DNA from: Pseudomonas sp. RIT-PI-q
Lineage (GTDB): Bacteria; Pseudomonadota; Gammaproteobacteria; Pseudomonadales; Pseudomonadaceae
Length of the DNA stretch: 64,000 nt
Direction: 5' to 3'
Assembly (NCBI RefSeq): GCF_001297125.1
Contig: NZ_LHPC01000034.1
Location: 248,001-312,000 of the forward strand
Part shown: in pieces, positions 1 to 8,892 of the stretch
How the letters are laid out: every line of letters begins with the position of its first letter
Position numbering within the stretch: the stretch's first letter is position 1
Position numbers and translations under genes: made by a program
The notes under the pieces: generated by a model
The model's input: the letters and a program-made list of their open reading frames with translations, nothing else
What the model was told of the DNA's origin: nothing
Databases searched by the model: none

Positions 1-1359
1 TCGGATACACCTGAAATTTTGTCAATTTTGGCTGATGCGGATCTTCACTGCATACAGACAAGTGGCAATTGCATACGCAACGTAACGACAGACCATTTCG
101 CCGGTGCAGCTGCTGATGAGGTAATAGATCCACGTGTCCACGCCGAGATCTTGAGGCAATGGTCGACTGAGCATCCCGAATTCACCTACCTCCCTCGCAA
201 ATTCAAGATTGCTATTACGGGTAGTACAGTGGATCGCGCCGCCGCCCGGTTTCATGACATCGGTATTCTCGCCAAGAGAAATGAGGCGGGGGAAGTCGGA
301 TTTCAGATCTACGCTGGCGGTGGGCTAGGAAGGACGCCGATTGTCGGAACAATGGTGCGTGAATGGCTACCGGAGCGCGAGCTTTTGCGTTTTGTTGAGG
401 CCATCCTTCGCGTTTATAACGCCTTGGGTCGCAGGGACAATATTTACAAAGCTCGCATTAAAATTCTTGTCAAAGAGCTTAAACCAGGCAAGTTCATAGA
501 GATGATTGAGGAAGAATTTGAAAAGCTTCCTAAGACTCGACAATACTTGAATCCTGAAATCGTTGAGGCAATTCGTAGCAGGTTTGTAGTTCCACAATTT
601 GCAGTTCTCCCTTCAACCTCAAAGCTATTTGACATAAGGCTTGCTCAATCTTATTCGTTTCGACACTGGGTTGAAGCCAACACCCATGCGCACAAAATGC
701 CTGGCTATCTGAGCGTGGTTATATCGCTTAAACCGCCCGGAGGTATTCCAGGGGATATCAGTGCGCAAGAGATGGAGACTATCTCGGTACTGGCGGAGCG
801 GTACTCGCTCAACGAAATTCGGGTATCGCATGAGCAGAACGTAGTATTGCCACATGTTCAACTTGATGACCTCTATCCTCTTTGGGAAAAGCTGTATGAA
901 GGCCTGCTCGCCACGCCAAACATCAACCTTATTTCTGATTCGATTGCCTGCCCGGGTTTGGACTACTGCAGCTTGGCATTAGCCCGCTCCGTGCCCATCG
1001 CGCAAAATATCGCATCGCGTTTCGACGAAGCAAAGCAGCGAGAAATCGGAGAGCTCAAGCTGAATGTCTCCGGTTGTATCAATGCCTGTGCACATCACCA
1101 TGTTGCACATATTGGCATTCTGGGTCTGGAGAAGGGTGGAAAAGAGTATTACCAGATTACCTTAGGTGGCAGTGCGGATGAAAATGCTGCGGTTGGTAAG
1201 ATTTTAGGGCCATCTGTGCCCTATGAGGATGTTCCATCGGTTGTCGAAACATTGGTAGATATCTACTTATCTAAACGGGAAGAGAGCGAACGTTTGATCG
1301 ATACCTATCGACGCATAGGGATTGATCCATTCAAGGAGGCTCTCCGTGATTTTAATTGA
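1..1359 (+). CDS. Siroheme nitrite/sulfite reductase (hemoprotein beta subunit), 5' end outside window
   Basis: The frame is open at base 1, so roughly the first hundred residues are missing. The visible part carries the hallmarks of siroheme/4Fe-4S reductases: TSGNCIRNVTTD near the start and, towards the C-terminus, CPGLDYC (C-x5-C) and CINAC (C-x3-C), whose four cysteines hold the cluster next to siroheme. Enzymes of this family reduce sulfite to sulfide or nitrite to ammonia in the cytoplasm. Pseudomonas assimilatory sulfite reductase (CysI type) has the same organisation and is followed by the same DUF934 gene, so sulfite is the likelier substrate. It overlaps the next gene by 14 bases and lies immediately upstream of cioAB. 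Substrate is inferred, family is clear. Confidence 0.9.
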   Translation, partial: SDTPEILSILADADLHCIQTSGNCIRNVTTDHFAGAAADEVIDPRVHAEILRQWSTEHPEFTYLPRKFKIAITGSTVDRAAARFHDIGILAKRNEAGEVGFQIYAGGGLGRTPIVGTMVREWLPERELLRFVEAILRVYNALGRRDNIYKARIKILVKELKPGKFIEMIEEEFEKLPKTRQYLNPEIVEAIRSRFVVPQFAVLPSTSKLFDIRLAQSYSFRHWVEANTHAHKMPGYLSVVISLKPPGGIPGDISAQEMETISVLAERYSLNEIRVSHEQNVVLPHVQLDDLYPLWEKLYEGLLATPNINLISDSIACPGLDYCSLALARSVPIAQNIASRFDEAKQREIGELKLNVSGCINACAHHHVAHIGILGLEKGGKEYYQITLGGSADENAAVGKILGPSVPYEDVPSVVETLVDIYLSKREESERLIDTYRRIGIDPFKEALRDFN

Positions 1360-1831
1360 TAAGACAGGTATGCCTGTAGAAGACCAATGGATTTATTGGA
1401 ATGAAGAGCAACATCCAGTGGATCCGCAACGGACAGTGGTTCGTCTAGATCAGTGGGAGGTGTTTTCATCACACGCGGGGGCGATGCCAGGTGGTCTGTG
1501 GCTCAGCGGTGGTGAAGATAATTCTGCGGTGTATGGTCTACTGGATCAGATTTCGCTTGTTGTTATCGAATTCCCAAAAACTAGGGACGGTCGGGGTTTT
1601 ACGCTTGCTCGACTACTGCGCGAGAGACATAACTTCCCGAAAGATATACGAGCATCGGGTTCTCTGCTTCCTGATCAATTTTCTGCACTGATTAAATGTG
1701 GTTTTTCTGGATTACTGGTTTCTGACAGCGTTCCAATTCAAAGGTGGAAGGACGCAGCCAATACTCTTGAGTTGCGTCAGTATCATTCCAACACGCTGCT
1801 GGATCGCCTATTTCGAGGAGGCCAGATTTAG
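1346..1831 (+). CDS. DUF934 protein, partner of sulfite reductase
   Basis: About 161 residues of the DUF934 family, which in Pseudomonas and other proteobacteria nearly always follows the cysI-type sulfite reductase and is annotated as an oxidoreductase probably involved in sulfite reduction. Its biochemical role is not settled. I chose the GTG at 1346 because a strong AGGAGG (1334-1339) sits just upstream and the overlap with the reductase stop implies translational coupling. A TTG further upstream at 1322 is less likely. The tail (residues about 75-150) holds the conserved FPKTRDGRGF and LRASG/DIRASG-type segments of the family. The gene ends 2 bases before the cioA start, so the reductase genes and the oxidase genes form one transcription unit. 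Confidence 0.85.
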   Translation: MILIDKTGMPVEDQWIYWNEEQHPVDPQRTVVRLDQWEVFSSHAGAMPGGLWLSGGEDNSAVYGLLDQISLVVIEFPKTRDGRGFTLARLLRERHNFPKDIRASGSLLPDQFSALIKCGFSGLLVSDSVPIQRWKDAANTLELRQYHSNTLLDRLFRGGQI

Positions 1832-1833
1832 CT

Positions 1834-3249
1834 ATGTTCACTTTAACAGCCTTGGAACTTGCAAGGATTCAATTTGGATTCACGGTATCGTTTCACATTA
1901 TTTTTCCGGCCATCACGATAGGACTTGCTAGCTATCTTGCAGTCCTTGAAGGTTTATGGCTTCGTAAAAAGGAACAGGTATACATCGACCTTTATCAATT
2001 TTGGTCAAAAATCTTTGCCGTTAATTTCGCCATGGGTGTGGTGTCCGGATTAGTCATGGCTTATGAGTTCGGCACGAATTGGAGTGGTTATTCTAAATTC
2101 GCTGGGAGCGTTACAGGCCCCTTGTTGACCTATGAAGTACTCACTGCTTTCTTCCTTGAGGCAGGTTTTTTGGGGGTGATGCTCTTTGGTCGGAGCAAGG
2201 TGGGTGTTGGCCTGCATTACTTCGCCACGATCATGGTAGCGATCGGAACCTTAATATCAGCCACCTGGATTATCGCTTCCAACAGCTGGATGCAAACGCC
2301 GCAAGGCTATGAAATTGTGAATGGCGTGGTGATACCAGTCGACTGGATTGAGGTCATTTTCAATCCATCGTTTCCCTATCGACTGGCGCACATGGTCATT
2401 TCTGCAATGCTAGCTACCGCATTGTTTGTCGGCGCTTCCGGTGCCTGGCACCTACTTAGAGGAAATCGAACACCTACAGTTAAAAAGATGTTTTCAATGG
2501 CCATGTGGATGCTGCTTTTCACTGCTCCATTGCAAGTGCTCGTTGGTGATGCTCATGGGCTGAACACTCTAAAACATCAGCCAGCGAAAATTGCAGCTAT
2601 TGAGGGGCATTGGGAAAACGAACCAGGTGCAGGCGTTCCACTGGTGCTTTTCGGTATTCCAGATATGGAAAACGAAACGACACACCATGCGGTTGAGTTA
2701 CCCCACATCGCCAGTCTCATTCTCACACATGAGTGGAACGGGACAATTCCAGCGCTCAAGGATTTTCCACCTGAAGACCGTCCGAACGCTGCCATATTGT
2801 TCTGGACGTTCCGAGTGATGGTATGCCTGGGCATGTTGATGACTGTCTTTGCCCTCTGGTCTGTATGCACGCGATGGAGAGGTCAATTGTACGAATCTCG
2901 TGCACTTGCTCGATTCGCCTTGTTGATGGGGCCTAGTGGTCTGGTTGCCATGCTGGCTGGATGGTACACGACAGAAATAGGACGGCAACCCTGGGTCGTA
3001 TATGGCCTCATGCGTACGAAGGATGCTGTTTCTAACCATTCGACGATGACTATGTCAGTCACACTAGGCGTACTGACGGTGATGTATACCTGCGTCTTCG
3101 GAATTGGTATCGCCTACATGTTCAGATTGATTAGACAGGGGCCTATCGAACACGACACTCCACCTGATGGAGACGCATTGGATCAACGTCCTGCCAGACC
3201 GCTATCGGCAGTCAGAGAGTCTCTTAAATCCAGTGTTAAATCTCACTAA
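1834..3249 (+). CDS. cioA: Cyanide-insensitive quinol oxidase subunit I
   Basis: A 471-residue cytochrome bd-type subunit I: about nine membrane helices, the N-terminal heme-ligand region SFHIIFPAIT (His near residue 27), RLAHMVISAML (second heme His) and the quinol-site signature GRQPWVVYGLMRT. The Q-loop between helices 6 and 7 is short, as in the Cio branch rather than Escherichia coli CydA. CioAB oxidises quinol and reduces oxygen to water in the inner membrane and stays active when cyanide blocks heme-copper oxidases. AGGAGG at 1817-1822 precedes the ATG. Together with cioB, 14 bases downstream, it forms the complete two-subunit oxidase; I saw no small CydX/DUF2474-type gene after cioB. 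Confidence 0.95.
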   Translation: MFTLTALELARIQFGFTVSFHIIFPAITIGLASYLAVLEGLWLRKKEQVYIDLYQFWSKIFAVNFAMGVVSGLVMAYEFGTNWSGYSKFAGSVTGPLLTYEVLTAFFLEAGFLGVMLFGRSKVGVGLHYFATIMVAIGTLISATWIIASNSWMQTPQGYEIVNGVVIPVDWIEVIFNPSFPYRLAHMVISAMLATALFVGASGAWHLLRGNRTPTVKKMFSMAMWMLLFTAPLQVLVGDAHGLNTLKHQPAKIAAIEGHWENEPGAGVPLVLFGIPDMENETTHHAVELPHIASLILTHEWNGTIPALKDFPPEDRPNAAILFWTFRVMVCLGMLMTVFALWSVCTRWRGQLYESRALARFALLMGPSGLVAMLAGWYTTEIGRQPWVVYGLMRTKDAVSNHSTMTMSVTLGVLTVMYTCVFGIGIAYMFRLIRQGPIEHDTPPDGDALDQRPARPLSAVRESLKSSVKSH

Positions 3250-3263
3250 CGGAGGGAGCGAAA

Positions 3264-4274
3264 ATGGGCATTGATCTTCCTCTTGTTTGGGTAATGATTA
3301 TTGGGCTCAGCGTCATGATGTACGTGATCATGGACGGCTTCGACCTCGGCATTGGCATCCTCTTTCCGTTCATCAAGAATCGGGAACATCGTGACACCAT
3401 GGTCAATACCGTTGCGCCGGTTTGGGATGGGAATGAGACATGGCTTGTGCTCGGAGGTGCCGGGTTGATGGCTGCATTTCCAAAGGCATACGCAATCCTG
3501 CTAAGCGCTTTCTATGTGCCTTTGCTATTGATGTTGGCAGGCTTGATCTGGCGCGGGGTGTCATTCGAGTTCCGTTTCAAAGCAAATGAAGAGCACAAGC
3601 CCTTTTGGGACAAGGCGTTCATGACGGGCTCCGTTGTAGCTGCCTTCTTCCAGGGAGTGGTTCTTGGAGCGTTCATCAATGGTGTGGACGTATCTGAGGA
3701 CACGAATGTAGCTGAAAGCGTCATGTCCTGGCTGACACCATTCTCCATATTTACCGGGTTCGGGGTAGTAATTGGTTACGCGTTATTAGGGTCTACGTGG
3801 TTAATCTTGAAAACTGAAGGTCGGCTACAAAGGACGATGATACGCATCACTCGACCTATCATGTTTTCAGTAGTGGGCTTGTTCGTGATTGTTTCAATCT
3901 GGACGCCGCTTACTCATCCAGCCATTGCATCACGGTGGTTTAGCTTACCCAACCTTTGGTTTTTCTTACCGGTTCCGATTCTGGTATTGGCATCCACATA
4001 CTTTATTGTGAAAACTCTAAAAGACGACCCTAAAACAGGGCCATTCATATGGTCTCTCGTTTTGATGTTCCTTGGCTATTCTGGGTTCGCCATTAGTGTA
4101 TGGCCAAATATCGTACCGCCGAACATTTCAATTTGGAGTGCAGCAGCTCCGCCACAGAGCCTGGGCTTCACGCTCGTCGGTGCGTTGGTGATCATTCCCT
4201 TGATCCTTGGTTACTCGGCATGGGCGTATTACGTATTCCGAGGCAAAGTTAGGCCTGGCGACGCATATCACTAA
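3264..4274 (+). CDS. cioB: Cyanide-insensitive quinol oxidase subunit II
   Basis: A 336-residue cytochrome bd subunit II with eight or nine hydrophobic helices. The N-terminal segment YVIMDGFDLGIGIL followed by PVWDGNETWLVLGG is diagnostic of CydB/CioB. It binds no heme itself and stabilises subunit I in the inner membrane. AGGGAG at 3253-3258 precedes the ATG. The gene follows cioA directly and ends before a gap of about 100 bases without an obvious terminator, so read-through into serC is plausible. Length and motifs are complete and nothing suggests damage. Confidence 0.95.
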   Translation: MGIDLPLVWVMIIGLSVMMYVIMDGFDLGIGILFPFIKNREHRDTMVNTVAPVWDGNETWLVLGGAGLMAAFPKAYAILLSAFYVPLLLMLAGLIWRGVSFEFRFKANEEHKPFWDKAFMTGSVVAAFFQGVVLGAFINGVDVSEDTNVAESVMSWLTPFSIFTGFGVVIGYALLGSTWLILKTEGRLQRTMIRITRPIMFSVVGLFVIVSIWTPLTHPAIASRWFSLPNLWFFLPVPILVLASTYFIVKTLKDDPKTGPFIWSLVLMFLGYSGFAISVWPNIVPPNISIWSAAAPPQSLGFTLVGALVIIPLILGYSAWAYYVFRGKVRPGDAYH

Positions 4275-4382
4275 AGATCATCACCTTCATCCAATTTTAG
4301 TTGCCACCATCAATTCTTAAAGACATACCACGGTTTTTGAGATTTGGTGCAACAGGTGGCAATGTTTCAGGAGTCCTATCAA

Positions 4383-5477
4383 ATGGTATTAGCAGCAAGG
4401 AACTATAATTTCAGTGCAGGGCCAGCCGCGATGCCAGAGCCTGTTCTTAAACAAATTAAGAACGAGTTACTGAATTGGAAAGGGACGGGCGCTTCGGTAA
4501 TGGAGGTCAGTCATCGCTCCGAGGTATTTGTTCAAATGGCCCGTGATGCTGAGCAAAATTTAAGGGACTTGCTAGGTATACCTTGGAATTACAAAGTGCT
4601 GTTCCTTCAAGGTGGCGGTACTTTGCAGTTTTCACAGATTCCGATGAATTTGATGGAGGATTCGGGGGTTTGTGATTATATTGATACAGGCTACTGGTCT
4701 CAAAAAGCCTTGGCAGCTGCCAGTCGATATGGAGACGTAAATATCGCGGCGTCCGCATTGCTGAGTGACTACAAAGCAATTCCGCGTGAACAGGACTGGA
4801 AGGTTTCGACTAATTCGTCGTACTTGCACTACACGTCCAATGAAACGATTGACGGACTTGAGTTTAAATGGATTCCGGAACTAGACAATGATATTCCGCT
4901 GGTAGGTGATTTTTCGGCAAATATTCTGTCTGGGCCACTTGATGTCTCTAAGTTCGGTCTGATCTATGCAGGGGCCCAAAAGAACATAGGGCCTAGTGGT
5001 ATGACGCTGGTTATTGTGCGCGAAGATTTGCTCGGGCGAGCACATGCCCTTTGCCCTGATATACTAAATTACCAAGTACTGGCTAAACATGATTCAATGT
5101 TCAATACACCCAGTACATTTGCCTGGTATGCGGCCGGCTTGGTATTTCAGTGGCTTAAGTCGCTGGGCGGTCTTGAAGCTATGCAGACGAGAAACATACG
5201 AAAGAAGCGCATCCTCTATGAGCTAATCGACAGCAGTGACTTCTATGTTAATGACGTGGCTAGAGAAGATCGTTCGTCGATGAACATTCCTTTTCGTATT
5301 GCCGACGAAAAACTTGAATCGCTGTTTCTTGTCGGCGCTACGGAGCGAGGATTGCTCGGACTTAAAGGTCATCGAGCCAAAGGCGGTATGAGAGCATCGC
5401 TTTATAACGCGGTAAGCGAAGAAGCTGTTCGGTCCTTGGCCATGTATATGACCGAATTCAGGCAGCGGTTTGGCTAA
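4383..5477 (+). CDS. serC: Phosphoserine aminotransferase
   Basis: A 364-residue class V PLP aminotransferase. The N-terminus NYNFSAGPAAMPEPV and the segment FLQGGGTLQFSQIPMNL are typical of SerC, and GLIYAGAQKNIGPSG contains the PLP lysine. SerC converts 3-phosphohydroxypyruvate plus glutamate to phosphoserine and can also serve vitamin B6 synthesis. The start at 4383 is preferred over TTG 4344 because AGGAG (4370-4374) is correctly spaced and the protein then begins, as usual, about seven residues before RNYNFSAGP. A second serC would normally sit beside gyrA and aroF-like genes, so this copy beside cioAB is probably a paralogue belonging to the cyanide-linked set. Confidence 0.92.
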   Translation: MVLAARNYNFSAGPAAMPEPVLKQIKNELLNWKGTGASVMEVSHRSEVFVQMARDAEQNLRDLLGIPWNYKVLFLQGGGTLQFSQIPMNLMEDSGVCDYIDTGYWSQKALAAASRYGDVNIAASALLSDYKAIPREQDWKVSTNSSYLHYTSNETIDGLEFKWIPELDNDIPLVGDFSANILSGPLDVSKFGLIYAGAQKNIGPSGMTLVIVREDLLGRAHALCPDILNYQVLAKHDSMFNTPSTFAWYAAGLVFQWLKSLGGLEAMQTRNIRKKRILYELIDSSDFYVNDVAREDRSSMNIPFRIADEKLESLFLVGATERGLLGLKGHRAKGGMRASLYNAVSEEAVRSLAMYMTEFRQRFG

Positions 5478-5493
5478 AAGCTAATGACGAGTC

Positions 5494-5519
5494 AGGTCGG
5501 CGATAAAAGCTGCCGGCCT
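5494..5519 (+). terminator. Possible weak hairpin after serC
   Basis: AGGTCGGC (5494-5501) and GCCGGCCT (5512-5519) can pair with one mismatch around a 10-base loop, and CCTGTTT follows. The T-run is poor, so it may attenuate rather than stop transcription before the argD-like gene. Confidence 0.3.
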
Positions 5520-5598
5520 CCTGTTTCAGGCGGTTTCTGATTGGAAATCGTGCATTTATATCAAGCGCTAAAATATCTTAGCGCATGGGAGCATTCTA

Positions 5599-6840
5599 AT
5601 GGCTGTTCCAGTTTCCAGATCGCTTTATGAACAAGTTATGGTGCCTAACTATGCGCCAGCCCAAGTTATTCCTGTGCAAGGGCAGGGGGCGCGTATTTGG
5701 GATCAGGATGGCAACGAGTACATCGACTTCGCCGGGGGGATTGCTGTCAATGCATTGGGACACTGCCATCCAGCGTTAGTTCAAACGCTGTCTGAGCAAT
5801 CTCAGCGGCTGTGGCATATCTCTAACGTGTTCACCAATGAACCGGCCATTCGCCTTGCGGCCTCTCTAACAAAGGCAACTTTCGCTGACCGGGTGTTTTT
5901 TGCAAACTCTGGTTTAGAGGCTAACGAAGCTGCTTTCAAATTAGCTCGGCGGTATGGAACGATTACTGGCGGTGAAGGGAAGTACGAAATTATTTCTGCA
6001 CTTGAGAGCTTTCACGGTAGGAGCCTGTTCACTGTAAGCGTGGCGGGTCAGCCAAAGTATTCACAAGGATTTGGCCCGGCTATCGCAGGGATTCGGCACG
6101 TACCATTCAACGATATTGAAGCTCTTGAACGGACAATTTCCAGTAAAACCTGTGCGGTGGTGCTTGAACCTATTCTTGGGGAAAGCGGTGTCCTGCCGGC
6201 GACCTATGCCTACCTCCAACGGGCACGTGAACTTTGCGATGAGCATGGTGCGTTGCTTATTTTTGATGAAGTTCAAACTGGCATGGGGCGTCTTGGCAAG
6301 CTCTTCGCGTATCAATACTTCGGAGTCGTTCCAGATGTATTGACCGCTGCGAAAGCTATCGGTTGCGGCTTTCCTCTAGCTGCAATGCTTACGACGAACG
6401 AAGTGGCCCAGCATCTAGGTGTAGGAACCCATGGCAGTACGTTCGGTGGTAACCCACTGGCCTGTGCTGTTGGCGAAGCAGCATTGCACTTGATTAACAG
6501 TTCGCAGGTTCTTGAAGGGGTCTCAGCGCGTCACGCTTATTTGGTCAAGGCTCTGAGTGAAGTCGGAGCGCGCTACGGCATATTCGAGGAGATAAGAGGG
6601 ATCGGGCTTCTACTCGGGTGTGTGCTCACACCCGCCTGGAAAGGAAAGGCGCGTTACATCATGACTAAATGCCTCGAGCAAGGTGTGATGGTGCTACAAG
6701 CAGGGCCAGACGTGATTCGCCTCGCGCCTAGTCTGATTATCGAGAACGTTGAAATGGATGCTGGGTTAGCAAAACTCGAAGTCACATTCAACCAATTATC
6801 TATGGAGCAACTGGTTGCTTCATTGCAATCAGCGGAGTAA
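5599..6840 (+). CDS. argD: Acetylornithine/ornithine-type class III aminotransferase
   Basis: A 413-residue class III PLP aminotransferase. Visible landmarks are FANSGLEANEAAFKLAR (cofactor phosphate region), SFHGRSLFTVSVAGQ, LIFDEVQTGMGR (Asp that binds the pyridine nitrogen) and TAAKAIGCGFPLAAM with the Schiff-base lysine. The closest reaction type is N-acetylornithine (or succinyl-diaminopimelate) transamination, serving arginine and lysine synthesis, so the symbol is tentative. GGGAGC lies upstream of the ATG. It is closely followed by dapA, which fits a role in the diaminopimelate branch. A member of the class III aminotransferase family is also found in the cio cluster of cyanotrophic pseudomonads, as far as I recall. 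Confidence 0.88.
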   Translation: MAVPVSRSLYEQVMVPNYAPAQVIPVQGQGARIWDQDGNEYIDFAGGIAVNALGHCHPALVQTLSEQSQRLWHISNVFTNEPAIRLAASLTKATFADRVFFANSGLEANEAAFKLARRYGTITGGEGKYEIISALESFHGRSLFTVSVAGQPKYSQGFGPAIAGIRHVPFNDIEALERTISSKTCAVVLEPILGESGVLPATYAYLQRARELCDEHGALLIFDEVQTGMGRLGKLFAYQYFGVVPDVLTAAKAIGCGFPLAAMLTTNEVAQHLGVGTHGSTFGGNPLACAVGEAALHLINSSQVLEGVSARHAYLVKALSEVGARYGIFEEIRGIGLLLGCVLTPAWKGKARYIMTKCLEQGVMVLQAGPDVIRLAPSLIIENVEMDAGLAKLEVTFNQLSMEQLVASLQSAE

Positions 6841-6844
6841 TGAA

Positions 6845-7789
6845 ATGGCAGATAATAATTTGAATATTCGTGGGAGCATGGTCGCCCTTATTACTCCTAT
6901 GTTCCCCGATGGCGCAATCGATTGGTTGACCTTTAGAGAGCTTATTAACTGGCATATCGAAGAGGGGACAGATGCTCTGGTTATTACCGGTTCGACTGGT
7001 GAAACCCCTACTATCGCGTTGGAAGACCATATAGAACTGATTCGAGTAGCTGTCGACATCGCAACGGATCGTATACCCATCATCGGCGGAACGGGCGCTA
7101 ATTCTACAAGTGAAGCGATTGAACTCACGCATGCCGCGAGAGACGCCGGTGTGGACGCTTGTTTATCCGTAGTACCTTACTACAACAGACCTACCCAAAT
7201 GGGCATTTACGAGCATTTCCGGGCAGTTGCAGAATGCTGTGAACTTCCTATGATTGTCTACGACGTCCCCAGTCGAACAAATGCCCGTATGAGCGTTGAC
7301 ACTATCGTGTCACTCGCTCAACTAGATAACGTGATCGGATTAAAAGACGCGACCGGGGATATCGCTCGAGTCAATGAACTCTTACATAAAGTGCCACCAA
7401 GTTTCTCTCTCTATAGTGGAGACGATGCGACAGCAGCGGCATTCATACTTATGGGCGGGCACGGTAATATTTCCGTTACCGCCAATATTTTACCTCGTCT
7501 AATGCACGAGCTATGCGCATTAGCACTAAGAGGGGAAGTTGCCCTTGTACAACTGCTGAGCCAACGTTTAGCCTCGCTCAATCAAGCTCTTTTTATTGAA
7601 TCGAATCCGATTCCGATCAAGTGGGCGATGGTTCGGATGGGAATAATTCATGAAGGGCTTCGCCTTCCGCTTACACAGTTGTCGCCTGAATATGTGAAGG
7701 TTGTTGAGTCAGCAATGATCGAAGCAGGAATACCGCTTTCTAACAATAGCGCGGGTGTGAAATCCGGTTTCAGGCCATATGGCGTGTAG
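6845..7789 (+). CDS. dapA: 4-hydroxy-tetrahydrodipicolinate synthase
   Basis: A 314-residue class I aldolase-fold enzyme, about 20 residues longer than usual DapA at the C-terminus. It condenses pyruvate with aspartate semialdehyde in lysine/diaminopimelate synthesis. Visible are GSTGETPT (the usual GTTGE, with Ser for the first Thr), PYYNRPTQMGIYEHF (catalytic Tyr), and VIGLKDATGD (Schiff-base Lys). The ATG at 6845 has CGGAG eight bases upstream and begins 4 bases after the aminotransferase stop, so the two are coupled. In cyanotrophic P. pseudoalcaligenes a dapA copy in the cio cluster is reported to contribute to cyanide tolerance; by synteny this could be the same gene, which is inference. 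Confidence 0.92.
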   Translation: MADNNLNIRGSMVALITPMFPDGAIDWLTFRELINWHIEEGTDALVITGSTGETPTIALEDHIELIRVAVDIATDRIPIIGGTGANSTSEAIELTHAARDAGVDACLSVVPYYNRPTQMGIYEHFRAVAECCELPMIVYDVPSRTNARMSVDTIVSLAQLDNVIGLKDATGDIARVNELLHKVPPSFSLYSGDDATAAAFILMGGHGNISVTANILPRLMHELCALALRGEVALVQLLSQRLASLNQALFIESNPIPIKWAMVRMGIIHEGLRLPLTQLSPEYVKVVESAMIEAGIPLSNNSAGVKSGFRPYGV

Positions 7790-7866
7790 CTTCGGGAGTT
7801 TTCGCTGAATCAACGCTCACACTCTAAACCAGTTGCGACATAGCGCCCTTATTGTAGGAGAAATCA

Positions 7867-8709
7867 ATGGCTATTCGATCACAGTTGTTTGAAGGGGGCT
7901 CCCTGGAAGCTACCGCGAAGGATGTGTTTGCGTTTCCGCATGCACGCGCAACAATGCTACAAGGAGTAACGGTAAACATAGCCTTTATCGGGAATGAAAC
8001 ATTTTACGATCGGTTAAATGCCATTGATTCGCTTCTCACGCTAGGTGCTCGTCCAAGGCCAATTATTTCCGCGAGGCGAATCGCGTCACGTGAAGAGCTT
8101 GGCTCCATCCTTTCGCGATCTACAGAAGAGAGAGGGGTGCGAGAGGTGTTCCTCGTCGGTGGTGACCCTTCTACCCCGAAGGGGCCGTTCATCGATTCAA
8201 TGGATATTATCAATGGAAATTTCCTTAATCCTAAAGCCATACAAACAGTAGGTATCACAGGCTATCCAGAAGGCCACCCACACATAGAAGATGAAGTGCT
8301 GTGGACTTATCTAAAGTTAAAAGTCAATACCTTGTTGGCACTGGGTTTCAAAGTAGAAATAACTACACAACTTTCATTCGATATCAATACGGTAGTAACC
8401 TGGATTGAGCAAGTGCGGAGCGAAGGAATACACGTTCCCATTCGAGTTGGTATCCCCAGTCCTACGAGTATAGAAGGGATTATTAATTTTGCTAGAATAT
8501 GTCGCGTGCGCACTTCAGTTAATCTGCTTCAACGTTTCGGATGGCAATTAACTTCTATCCTTTCACGAGTTGGGCCTGATCGGTTCTTGGATTCGTTGTT
8601 TTTAGAAACTCAGCGTAGAGATTTGGGGGAAATTCGGTTGCATATGTTTCCACTGGGGAATTTATTCAAGGCGTTGACTTGGTTTCAGAAGTACGGGTGT
8701 GGAACGTAA
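7867..8709 (+). CDS. Methylenetetrahydrofolate reductase-like protein
   Basis: A 280-residue protein resembling the MetF TIM-barrel family: an N-terminal FPHARATML-type strand, VREVFLVGGDPSTPKGP (folate/FAD-site segment), and VGITGYPEGHPHIE, which corresponds to the conserved G-Y-P-E-G-H-P motif of methylenetetrahydrofolate reductases. It is shorter and more divergent than housekeeping MetF, so the substrate could be another C1-folate. GTAGGAGAAATCA gives a good ribosome site before the ATG. It is the last gene of the cio block. MetF-like proteins in this position are known from the cio gene cluster of cyanide-degrading pseudomonads. Family assignment is good, exact reaction is inferred. Confidence 0.75.
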   Translation: MAIRSQLFEGGSLEATAKDVFAFPHARATMLQGVTVNIAFIGNETFYDRLNAIDSLLTLGARPRPIISARRIASREELGSILSRSTEERGVREVFLVGGDPSTPKGPFIDSMDIINGNFLNPKAIQTVGITGYPEGHPHIEDEVLWTYLKLKVNTLLALGFKVEITTQLSFDINTVVTWIEQVRSEGIHVPIRVGIPSPTSIEGIINFARICRVRTSVNLLQRFGWQLTSILSRVGPDRFLDSLFLETQRRDLGEIRLHMFPLGNLFKALTWFQKYGCGT

Positions 8710-8892
8710 ATGTGCTTGGGGTGGAGTAGCTACTTACTGTATGAGGTTCAACCGGAATTGAATGCCAGTCCAGTTTGAAGTTTAGTTTTCCGTAGGATTT
8801 GGAAATCCCGTGCACGTATGTAATCCAGATGAAGGAGTATCGTGGTCTCATCGATTATGGATTGCATGTTGATTAACCGGAATTAATAGTAA

